Assembly: GCA_003557565.1 (NCBI GenBank)
Contig: PWOG01000085.1
Coordinates: 1-7,425 of the forward strand
DNA length: 7,425 nt
From: Desulfobulbaceae bacterium
Lineage (GTDB): Bacteria; Desulfobacterota; Desulfobulbia; Desulfobulbales; Desulfurivibrionaceae
Reading direction: 5' to 3'
Position numbers and translations under genes: made by a program. How positions within the stretch are numbered: position 1 is the stretch's first letter; each line of letters begins with the position of its first letter. The notes beneath the pieces were generated by a model. The model was not told where the DNA came from. It searched no databases and worked only from the letters and a program-made list of their open reading frames with translations. This document shows positions 1-5,042 of this stretch, in pieces.

Positions 1-188
1 CTTCTTCTGTCAACAAAAGAAGAAGCGCCGGGGCGCCAGCTGGCAGGTGATCACGGGGACAAAATGGTAAGCGGTCACAGGGTGCCGCAGGTTGTGGCGA
101 GCGGGACGGCGAAGCGTACATCAGTACGTGAGCCGGTCCGATCGCCGCAAGATGCGGTGCCTTGTGATCGCTTACGGCAGCTGCACCG
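1..188. other. Left-edge region without a convincing gene
   Basis: This stretch lies beyond the 3' end of the minus-strand lipoprotein gene. It begins with a perfect 8-bp inverted repeat (CTTCTTCT at 1-8, AGAAGAAG at 18-25, 9-nt spacer), followed by a GC-rich patch and the long hairpin described separately. Plus-strand frame 1 is open from the left edge to a TAA at 190-192. It could be the last 63 codons of a gene entering from the left, but the translation has no recognisable domain and the frame runs straight through the hairpin arms. I do not call it as a gene. Confidence 0.5.
67..175 (+). repeat. 109-nt long imperfect hairpin (palindromic intergenic element)
   Basis: The left arm (67-119) pairs with the right arm (124-175) around a 4-nt loop, ATCA at 120-123, capped by GTAC/GTAC. 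Pairing base by base gives about 45 pairs, including seven G-T positions. It is interrupted only by two single mismatches, one 2x2 mismatch and a 3x2 internal loop. All seven wobble positions (for example 74/168, 80/162, 83/159, 84/158, 95/147, 105/137, 114/129) are G-U if the plus strand is transcribed, and would be A-C mismatches in a minus-strand RNA. The shape fits a palindromic dispersed element, a small MITE-like element or a structured 3' RNA end. It sits 13 nt past the stop codon of the minus-strand lipoprotein gene, so it could also shape that transcript's 3' end. No T-run marks it as a standard terminator. Confidence 0.75.
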
Positions 189-680
189 TTAACGGCCGAA
201 GATCACCCCAATACCAAAATGGAAACGGGGCCTGGCTGGTTCGCGGCTGGTCGGGGGCCACAGATACAGATCTTCAGGCTCAACCACCGGATAGGTGTAT
301 CGCGCCTCCCCCACCTGCCCCGCTGCCGCTGCCGCCAGCTCCCCCTTCACCGTGATCATACGCCCCCGGGCATATTTCATTTCCTCCAGGTAGCCGGGCT
401 GCCGCACCAGAAATCGCCCCACGGGCTCGCGGCCGGTCCGTGGCCGCTGGGAGCCATCCAGGGGATAGCCCAACACCTCAATCTCGGTGTACTCAGGCAG
501 GTTACGGGTGACCACAATGGCCCCGCCCCACAGCACCCGCCCGCCCCGGTAAGACTCCGGATCCTCGGATACCTGGCTCGGCAGCAGCTCCAATTCAACC
601 TGCTGGGTGTCATAGCGGGGCCCCGTGGCACACCCGCCCAGCAGGACCAGGGCGGCCAACATCATGATAACCTGACGCAT
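189..680 (-). CDS. Slp/YeaY-family outer membrane lipoprotein
   Basis: This encodes a 163-aa lipoprotein that should be anchored in the inner leaflet of the outer membrane. The ATG at 680 is chosen because a GAGGAG Shine-Dalgarno lies 8 nt upstream and the protein then starts with a compact signal peptide: MRQ, a hydrophobic core, and the lipobox L-G-G-C with Cys17 as the lipidation site. The residue after Cys is Ala, not Asp, which fits outer-membrane sorting. Residues 40-140 show the Slp pattern: Y-R-G-G-x-V-x-W-G-G near 44-53, T-E-I-E-V-L near 65-70, P-L-D at 73-75, G-R-F-L at 88-91, I-T-V-K-G at 109-113 and Y-P-V-V at 130-133. An Ala run at 116-120 is unusual. In Escherichia coli, Slp is a starvation-inducible lipoprotein; the molecular function of the family is poorly known. 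The gene looks monocistronic. Confidence 0.88.
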   Translation of the reverse strand: MRQVIMMLAALVLLGGCATGPRYDTQQVELELLPSQVSEDPESYRGGRVLWGGAIVVTRNLPEYTEIEVLGYPLDGSQRPRTGREPVGRFLVRQPGYLEEMKYARGRMITVKGELAAAAAGQVGEARYTYPVVEPEDLYLWPPTSREPARPRFHFGIGVIFGR

Positions 681-1042
681 AACATTCTCCTCATTTAACC
701 CGCGTTTACCCCCCCGGGCTCCGGGCCAATGATAAACTCGCAATATTGTAATCGTTCACCAGGTCCAGCAATCTGTTGATTTAACTGGCCGCAACCCACA
801 TCAGCCGCACCGCAGGTGAGGTCTGGCAGCCAGGAACCGCATACCCAGGGTACTCTAAGCCTGGCTGATCGCCCGCAGGTGGTCGACTGCTCGGTGGCAC
901 AATATCACGATACCAAACCCGGAGAATCGGCAAAACAGATTTTGTCAGCATTCTGTGTGCTGTCGTCATCTGTTGCGCCACAATTTTGCCGGGATATTCT
1001 CCCGTAGAACCGGGATCGGCGAGAAACTCCGGAGCAAAATCT
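681..1042. other. Intergenic region between the lipoprotein and VTT-protein genes
   Basis: These 362 bp lie downstream of the VTT-domain gene and upstream of the lipoprotein gene, both on the minus strand. They should hold the lipoprotein promoter. A TACAAT -10-like hexamer (minus strand, 745-750) is present, but no good -35 stands at the right distance, so I do not call a promoter. A 5-bp stem (TCCCG 1000-1004 / CGGGA 1011-1015) follows the VTT gene without a T-run. One copy of the dispersed repeat lies at 844-882. Open frames here on either strand show no domain or ribosome-binding site. Confidence 0.5.
844..882 (+). repeat. Dispersed intergenic repeat, copy A
   Basis: The 26 bases at 857-882 match 22 of 26 bases at 4947-4972 in the same orientation. 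The similarity continues leftward less exactly through a shared GTAC and TACCC. The core is TGATCGCCCG-x-AGG-x-GG. It folds as CGCC (870-873), loop CGCA, GGTG (878-881), with one G-T pair where copy B has G-C, so the hairpin is retained although the bases differ. CCAGG (845-849) can also pair with CCTGG (860-864), forming a second stem. No protein-coding explanation is apparent. Confidence 0.6.
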
Positions 1043-1765
1043 TTACGATACCGCATGCATCTGCACTATAGTCCGCCGGGTGACCCACAGCAGGCCGGCG
1101 GCGGAAATGATGATCAGCACCAGCGGGATCAGCCGGTGAAGTCCTTCCAGGGACGGCTCCTGAACGAAAGTCCAGATTTCGGGGGCGTCCATGCCGAGCA
1201 TGAAGAAGATAAAGGTGCGCGGCAGCATGCCGATCATGGTGGCAAACATAAAGGGCAGGACGCTGAGTTTCAGCACCGAGACGGCCATGTTGGTCATGGC
1301 AAAGGGGAGTACCGGGGAAAGACGGGTAAAGATGATCATGATGAACTCATACTGGCGAACTTTTTCCAGGAAATCGCTGATCCTGGGGTTGCGGTAAAAA
1401 TGTTCGCTCAGCACCAGGTCCCTGGCCATCCCGCCAAACTTCAGGCCGAGTACGGCGGCCAGGGGGTAAGCAAGGAGCACCCCCGCCAGGCCGGACCATG
1501 AAAAAAAATAACCGCTGATAACGGCGATGAAGGTGGTGGGGGTCAGGGCAAAGGCCATGGCCGGGATGGCGGCCAGGTGAAAGCCAATCAGCACCGGAAG
1601 GGTTCTTTCTGTCAGCAGATGTTGGTTGGCCTGAAAAAAATAGATGATCAGGGAAGAAACCACCAGCGGGAGCAGCGCAAAAAAGATCAGCATAAACAGG
1701 AAATTACGGTTGTCCTTTAAGTGGACTAAAAAAGAATGCTCAATAATTTTGCTCAAAACTTTCAT
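1043..1765 (-). CDS. TVP38/TMEM64 family (VTT domain) inner membrane protein
   Basis: This encodes a 240-aa polytopic membrane protein of the TVP38/TMEM64/DedA superfamily, whose members are implicated in membrane lipid handling, with lipid scramblase activity shown for eukaryotic relatives. Hydrophobic segments lie near residues 22-43, 57-80, 83-105, 141-165, 168-190 and 212-228. The VTT signature is visible as F-T-R-L-S-P-V-L-P-F at 146-155, Asn159 shortly after, and G-M-L-P at 179-182 followed by a helix ending in G191. An earlier part of the domain, P-T-T-F-I-A-V-I-S-G-Y-F-F near 76-88, also fits. The length is typical. The ATG at 1765 has a GGGGTG purine stretch just upstream. The plus-strand membrane-protein gene starting at 1952 is transcribed divergently. 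Substrate and physiological role cannot be read from the sequence. Confidence 0.88.
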   Translation of the reverse strand: MKVLSKIIEHSFLVHLKDNRNFLFMLIFFALLPLVVSSLIIYFFQANQHLLTERTLPVLIGFHLAAIPAMAFALTPTTFIAVISGYFFSWSGLAGVLLAYPLAAVLGLKFGGMARDLVLSEHFYRNPRISDFLEKVRQYEFIMIIFTRLSPVLPFAMTNMAVSVLKLSVLPFMFATMIGMLPRTFIFFMLGMDAPEIWTFVQEPSLEGLHRLIPLVLIIISAAGLLWVTRRTIVQMHAVS

Positions 1766-1881
1766 GTATCACCCCGCCGCCCGGACAAATCTTTCCCGGC
1801 CTCCCGGCGTTGCCAATTCCGGCCGAACAATTTAGCGGTCCGGCAATAGATCACTGCCTCGGTCCCGGTTTCCGGATGGGA

Positions 1882-1910
1882 TTGCAGATTATTGCAGAGT
1901 GCATTATATC
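1882..1910 (+). promoter_or_regulatory. Weak sigma70-like promoter candidate for the two-helix membrane protein
   Basis: TTGCAG at 1882-1887 and TATATC at 1905-1910 are separated by 17 bp, placing a start site about 35 nt before the ATG at 1952. Each hexamer matches the consensus only partly (3/6 and 4/6). The call rests mainly on spacing and on its position in a divergent intergenic region. No convincing promoter for the opposite VTT gene was found between 1766 and 1951. Confidence 0.3.
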
Positions 1911-1951
1911 AACCCTGGTGACCAGGCCAATCTCCGGCAGTGAGGGAAAAC

Positions 1952-2620
1952 ATGACTTTATCCAATCCTTTGAGCGTCATCGCTGTCATCTCCGCCCTTC
2001 TTGCTCTGATCTTTTTTATCAAAATGATCGGCGCGATCAAAAAGAGAAAACCGTTTTCCTCCTCTACCTGCTGCCTGACCGCCTTACTGCTGCTTGCCAC
2101 AGCCGCCCTGTTCGGCACCATAAGCATCGCCACCCACGGCTACCAGGCCCTTACCCGGGAGGAGCTGGCGGCCACGGTACATATTGAGCCCATCGGCAAG
2201 CAGCAGTTCAAGGCCCGGTTTACCATGGCCGACGGCAGCGTACAAACCTTTACCCTGGCGGGCGATCAGTTTTATATCGACGCTTATATTCTTAAATGGA
2301 AGCCCCTGGCCAACATCCTGGGTCTTCACACCTCCTATGAACTCGACCGGGTGGGGGGCAGGTATGCTGCTTTGCAGGACGAAATAACCAGGGAGCGCAC
2401 CGTCTATTCCCTGTCACAAGAAAAACCCCTGAACATGTACGATCTCCGGCGGCGGTTTGCCGTGCTTGAACCCTTGCTGGACACCGAATACGGATCCGCC
2501 ACCTTTATCAGCTCTAACCGGCCGCAGGAATACAGGGTAATGGTTTCCACCACCGGCCTGCTGATCCGAAAAACCGACAAGAAGGAAAACGGCGGAACCG
2601 GGCGGTCCCGCCGGAGGTAA
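1952..2620 (+). CDS. Conserved-looking two-helix inner membrane protein, function unknown
   Basis: This encodes a 222-aa protein of unrecognised function. The ATG at 1952 is preferred over an in-frame GTG at 1940 because GAGGG (1942-1946) then serves as Shine-Dalgarno with normal spacing. Two hydrophobic helices (about residues 7-29 and 41-60) flank a basic K-K-R-K loop at 30-33, which should be cytoplasmic. The remaining roughly 160 residues are therefore predicted to lie in the periplasm. That soluble part carries motifs such as F-x-A-R-F, F-Y-I-D-A-Y-I-L-K-W-K-P and L-D-x-E-Y-G-S-A-T-F, and looks like a compact beta-rich domain. I have a vague memory of similar proteins carrying efflux-pump labels in Gammaproteobacteria, but nothing here resembles a transporter. 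It converges on the methyltransferase gene with a 12-bp gap. A GGCG-GTCC-CGCC hairpin (2601-2612) lies inside its last codons. Confidence 0.8.
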   Translation: MTLSNPLSVIAVISALLALIFFIKMIGAIKKRKPFSSSTCCLTALLLLATAALFGTISIATHGYQALTREELAATVHIEPIGKQQFKARFTMADGSVQTFTLAGDQFYIDAYILKWKPLANILGLHTSYELDRVGGRYAALQDEITRERTVYSLSQEKPLNMYDLRRRFAVLEPLLDTEYGSATFISSNRPQEYRVMVSTTGLLIRKTDKKENGGTGRSRRR

Positions 2621-2632
2621 GCATTCTCAGCT

Positions 2633-3394
2633 TCAACCCTTGCGGCGCAAAACCCAGAGTTCAAGCAGGGCCCAGGTTTCGCCGGGGTAGTTCTCCTGCT
2701 CGAGAGGCGAAAGGCGACGATGGCGGGCGGCATTGCTGCCGACAAACTCCAGCTTTTCCAGCAGCAGCCTCTTGGTGGCGTCGGCCTTCTCCAGGGCAAA
2801 GGGGTTGAGGAAATTCACCAGCATGTAACCCTCGCGGGGGGTCCGGGCAAATGCGTCGATAAGCTTCTCAATGGCCGGGGGGTCGAGGTAGACCAGCGCG
2901 GCGGTGGAGATGACGATATCCGCCTCGGCCATGGCGGCTTCCACGGCCCGGGCGACCTCGGGGGCCGGATTGTTCAGATCGGCCTCGATGGTTTCGTCGA
3001 ACAGCCCGGCGCTCTTACCGTAAGCCAGGGCGTTACCGGAGATGTCGATACCGGTGCTCCTGACCGGCAGACGCCGCGGAGCCGCCACCCGGGCGCAGGA
3101 TTCGGTGTCCTTCCAGTTGTCGCGGATGGCCTCCACGTCCATGCCATGAATGGCGGCCATGGTGGTATTGCCAAAGCAGCAGCACAGATCCACGTAGTTG
3201 AGCGACTTGCCGGCGGCAGCCTGTTGCTTGGCCCAGGGCAGGATCAAGCGGTCAAAGGTCTGACGATTAAAATTATCGGAAATGTAGTCCAGGGCATCAA
3301 TGATCTGTTCCTTGAAGGGAACCGGTGTCTCGGCGACATAGATATCATCGAAATGCTGTTTTTTCTCTTCGGTCTTCACGGCTGATTCACTCAT
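2633..3394 (-). CDS. Class I SAM-dependent methyltransferase-like protein with atypical motif I
   Basis: This encodes a 253-aa protein with a Rossmann-like SAM-methyltransferase layout. The ATG at 3394 is chosen because GAGGA lies about 10 nt upstream and the earlier in-frame start adds a non-conserved leader. Residues 67-76 form strand 1 and motif I, read as Y-V-D-L-C-C-C-F-G-N instead of the usual D-x-G-x-G-x-G. Residues 115-119 (G-I-D-I-S) are motif II with an acidic Asp117. D-L at 139-140, D-I-V-I-S-T-A at 159-165, and the V-N-F-L-N-P region at 193-198 follow in order. The C-terminus ends in an aromatic and Leu-rich strand (W-A-L-L-E-L-W-V-L) like the last strand of the fold. I recall a DLCC-x-[FY]-G methyltransferase-like group in other Proteobacteria, but the substrate is unknown. 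The preceding minus-strand gene is 299 bp away and probably separately transcribed. Confidence 0.75.
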   Translation of the reverse strand: MSESAVKTEEKKQHFDDIYVAETPVPFKEQIIDALDYISDNFNRQTFDRLILPWAKQQAAAGKSLNYVDLCCCFGNTTMAAIHGMDVEAIRDNWKDTESCARVAAPRRLPVRSTGIDISGNALAYGKSAGLFDETIEADLNNPAPEVARAVEAAMAEADIVISTAALVYLDPPAIEKLIDAFARTPREGYMLVNFLNPFALEKADATKRLLLEKLEFVGSNAARHRRLSPLEQENYPGETWALLELWVLRRKG

Positions 3395-3693
3395 AATCTG
3401 GATGTCCTCAGGTTGGTTGCGCCCACCGCGGCACGGCACTGGCAAAACCAGGAGCCGGGCGGGAACTGGATAAAAGAAAAAAATGATCCGGGATATTTAA
3501 GGACAGGGCACCAGGCTTGGTCGACTATGGCCAGAAGCAAGAGAACAATGATAACACAACGGTTTTAACGCCGGCTTAAACCATGGCCCTGTGCAAATTA
3601 CAGTTGCTGTGTAGCGGTTGCCGCCCGCCTTGTCAATTAAAAACCTGCCGGCGGCGGACCATGCCGTTTCATGGCAGCCGCCCCTTGGCTGCT
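3395..3693. other. Intergenic region between methyltransferase and ADP-ribosylglycohydrolase genes
   Basis: These 299 bp contain the candidate terminator of the upstream minus-strand gene, described separately. On the minus strand a perfect TTGACA (3631-3636) follows that terminator and could be a -35 for the methyltransferase gene. The hexamer 17 bp on, TACACA, is a poor -10. A TATCAT lies further downstream without a partner -35. A minus-strand T-rich run (around 3474-3484) has no clear stem. No ORF here is supported. Confidence 0.45.
3639..3692 (-). terminator. Candidate terminator of the ADP-ribosylglycohydrolase gene
   Basis: Reading the minus strand past the stop codon at 3694, a perfect 6-bp stem (3674-3679 with 3687-3692, 7-nt loop) comes first. 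It is followed by a CCATG/CATGG stem (3659-3663 with 3670-3674). Last is a GC-rich stem, CCGCC paired with GGC-A-GG (3644-3657, one bulge), running directly into five T residues (3639-3643). The last stem plus T-run is the intrinsic-terminator signature. The first stem may be an extra 3' protective hairpin. Confidence 0.55.
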
Positions 3694-4467
3694 TCATTGC
3701 TCGCAGTATTGAGCCATGAACCGCCTGGTGATGGACTTCAATCGCAAGTCCAGAATTGAATAGACTTTTTCCTGGATCACCGATGGGATTTCCCCGTAGA
3801 AGGCCTGGGCGATGCCGCCGGTTATGCATGCCAGGGTGTCCGCGTCGCCTCCCAGGGAAACCGCGTTACGGATGGCATCTTCGTAATCCGACGAATCCAG
3901 GAAAGAGCGAATTGCCGGGGGCACGGTTCCCTGGCAGGATACGTCAAAAACATAGGCAGGACGGATCTCATCAACATGGCGGCTTAAGTCATAACCAAAC
4001 CGGTTCTCGATGAAGTGCCGGATTTCCGCCTTCGTCCTGCCGGTGAGGGCCAGAAATGTCGCCGCCGCCACCGATTGCCCTCCCTTGATGCCTTCGGGAT
4101 GGCTGTGGGTAATCACCGTAAATTCTTCGGCCCTGGCAAGCACGGTTTCCAGATCATCGAAGGCGTAGCCGGCCGGACTGATTCTCATGGCCGCGCCGTT
4201 ACCCCAGCTGTTGTAGGGTTCGGAGTGAATGCCCTGGGCCCATCTGCGGAAACTGGCCCCATAGCCGGCATCGGGATACCAGCGATAGAAATTCTTGAGG
4301 TTTTCGGTGTAGGGCGTACCGGTAAGGATGGTGTCGGCCAGGGCGACGGTAAGCACTGAGTCGTCGGTAAAGACGGAACTGTTGGTAAACAGAGGGAAAT
4401 CTTTGGTCTTAATACCGTCTCCCTCGTGCACCGAGCCCACTATATCACCCGCGATCGCACCAATCAT
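3694..4467 (-). CDS. ADP-ribosylglycohydrolase (DraG-like) family protein
   Basis: This encodes a 257-aa enzyme of the DraG/ARH family, which removes ADP-ribose from proteins or related substrates using a di-metal centre (Mg or Mn). The family landmarks are present in order: M-I-G-A-I-A-G-D-I-V-G-S at 1-12, F-T-D-D-S at 33-37 (metal ligands), G-N-G-A-A-M-R at 89-95, T-H-S-H-P-E-G at 120-126 with G-G at 129-130, and S-L-G-G-D-A-D-T at 204-211 followed by I-T-G-G-I-A-Q-A-F-Y-G. Both metal-binding motifs are intact, so activity is likely. The ATG at 4467 has an AAGGAG Shine-Dalgarno 6 nt away. The protein is shorter than typical DraG (about 290 aa). No DraT-like or other ADP-ribosyltransferase gene, and no nitrogenase gene, is visible nearby, so a nitrogenase role is not supported here. 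It appears to be transcribed alone from the promoter at 4489-4517. Confidence 0.9.
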   Translation of the reverse strand: MIGAIAGDIVGSVHEGDGIKTKDFPLFTNSSVFTDDSVLTVALADTILTGTPYTENLKNFYRWYPDAGYGASFRRWAQGIHSEPYNSWGNGAAMRISPAGYAFDDLETVLARAEEFTVITHSHPEGIKGGQSVAAATFLALTGRTKAEIRHFIENRFGYDLSRHVDEIRPAYVFDVSCQGTVPPAIRSFLDSSDYEDAIRNAVSLGGDADTLACITGGIAQAFYGEIPSVIQEKVYSILDLRLKSITRRFMAQYCEQ

Positions 4468-4488
4468 TGGTTGCTCCTTGTATGTATA

Positions 4489-4517
4489 CTTATACAGAAA
4501 TAATCAACTGATGGCAA
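4489..4517 (-). promoter_or_regulatory. Sigma70 promoter of the ADP-ribosylglycohydrolase gene
   Basis: On the minus strand TTGCCA (4512-4517) and TATAAG (4489-4494) each match the consensus at 5 of 6 positions and are exactly 17 bp apart. Transcription would start near 4482, leaving a leader of about 15 nt that contains the AAGGAG ribosome-binding site. The -10 overlaps a symmetric GTATAC sequence (4483-4488 side), which could hold an operator, though that is only a possibility. This is the best promoter match in the window. Confidence 0.68.
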
Positions 4518-4518
4518 A

Positions 4519-4728
4519 TTACGGCACGGCCGAGTGGGGTTTTCGCAGCTTCTCATTGACTTCCGCCGTCCGGGATGCTAACTCCCTGTCAATAACGGCG
4601 GACAGGAAAACACCAAAGTCTGGATCGGCACGGAAAGCAAGCGGCAATAAATCGTCATACCACCTCCGGGGGCGGGAAGAAGCCGCTTTATCTTCCGGGC
4701 CGCAACCGTAGCCCCTGACACCACACAA
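4519..4728 (-). CDS. Doubtful 69-aa ORF, no recognised family
   Basis: This open frame starts with TTG and lacks a Shine-Dalgarno. Its first 20 residues look like random GC-rich translation. The last 45 are more protein-like, with W-Y-D-D-L-L and a predicted helix containing F-L-S-A-V-I-D-R-E-L-A. It ends just upstream of the promoter for the next minus-strand gene. It may be chance, or the tail of a decayed gene. It is listed because the 277-bp gap between the flanking genes is otherwise unexplained. Confidence 0.22.
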   Translation of the reverse strand: MCGVRGYGCGPEDKAASSRPRRWYDDLLPLAFRADPDFGVFLSAVIDRELASRTAEVNEKLRKPHSAVP

Positions 4729-4744
4729 CCAAATACGGGTTTAA

Positions 4745-4927
4745 ATGTTAAACAAAAAATTTTTGAGTGACCTGGAACAATACCTTGCTTCGGGAGAACT
4801 GGAGCAGGACTTCACCCATTCATCCGAAGAAAGACGCCTTGAGATGCTGGATTTTTTGGAAAAGCTGATGGACGTGGCCGAACTTGCCGACCGGACCGCC
4901 ACCAGAATAATTTTTAAAAAAAAGTAA
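4745..4927 (+). CDS. Small acidic/helical hypothetical protein (60 aa)
   Basis: This encodes a 60-aa protein of no recognised family. A TAA stop directly precedes the ATG in frame, so this is the only possible ATG start. The translation is mostly amphipathic helix, rich in Glu, Asp, Leu and Lys, with no Cys and a basic K-K-K end. The composition is much more protein-like than the shadow frames around it, and its base content is more AT-rich than its neighbours. No clear Shine-Dalgarno is visible (only a GGG about 10 nt upstream), which lowers confidence. It stands alone on the plus strand between two minus-strand genes, with repeat copy B immediately after its stop. Size and charge would suit a small regulator or antitoxin, but no partner gene is adjacent. 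Confidence 0.5.
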   Translation: MLNKKFLSDLEQYLASGELEQDFTHSSEERRLEMLDFLEKLMDVAELADRTATRIIFKKK

Positions 4928-4930
4928 CCG

Positions 4931-4979
4931 TTACCCCCACGTACGTAAGCTTGGGTGATCGCCCGAAGGCGGGGTGGGG
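4931..4979 (+). repeat. Dispersed intergenic repeat, copy B, with GC-rich hairpins
   Basis: Positions 4947-4972 match copy A (857-882) at 22 of 26 bases. The core hairpin is CGCC (4960-4963), loop CGAA, GGCG (4968-4971), all Watson-Crick. CCCCAC (4935-4940) can also pair with GTGGGG (4974-4979), enclosing the whole unit. It begins 4 nt after the stop codon of the 60-aa ORF and may act as its 3' stem, although no T-run follows on the plus strand. Confidence 0.6.
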
Positions 4980-4991
4980 CTGTTCGTTTAC

Positions 4992-5030
4992 AAAAAAATC
5001 GCCTGAGCGGCCAGCCAAGCCGGTGGCTGG
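4992..5030 (-). terminator. Candidate terminator of the amidohydrolase-like gene
   Basis: Thirteen bases past the stop codon of the minus-strand gene is a perfect 7-bp stem, CCAGCCA (5011-5017) with TGGCTGG (5024-5030), and a 6-nt loop. On the minus strand a run of seven T residues (4992-4998) follows about 12 nt later, with a short GCC/GGC stem in between. The T-run is not directly against the main stem, so this is a less than ideal intrinsic terminator. Confidence 0.45.
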
Positions 5031-5042
5031 TTCAAAGAAACT

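Noticed and set aside
1..192. Plus-strand open frame entering from the left edge, 63 codons to TAA at 190-192
   Set aside because: No recognisable domain, it runs through both arms of the long hairpin, and open frames are common by chance in GC-rich DNA. It might still be the tail of a gene outside the window.
219..698. 159-codon plus-strand open frame
   Set aside because: It lies antisense to the Slp lipoprotein gene, whose lipobox, Shine-Dalgarno and family motifs are clear. The translation is Pro, His and Gln-rich noise.
745..750. TACAAT as a -10 element for the lipoprotein gene
   Set aside because: No acceptable -35 hexamer lies 16-18 bp upstream; the best TTG-containing hexamer is only 15 bp away and matches poorly.
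781..1056. 91-codon minus-strand open frame
   Set aside because: It overlaps the end of the VTT gene in another frame, has no Shine-Dalgarno, and contains the dispersed repeat. The translation is not protein-like.
986..1501. 171-codon plus-strand open frame antisense to the VTT gene
   Set aside because: The translation is His, Gly and Gln-rich without hydrophobic core; the opposite strand has a clear six-helix VTT protein.
2720..3385. 221-codon plus-strand open frame antisense to the methyltransferase-like gene
   Set aside because: It is long but Gly-rich and without a recognisable motif. The minus-strand frame has ordered methyltransferase motifs and a ribosome-binding site.
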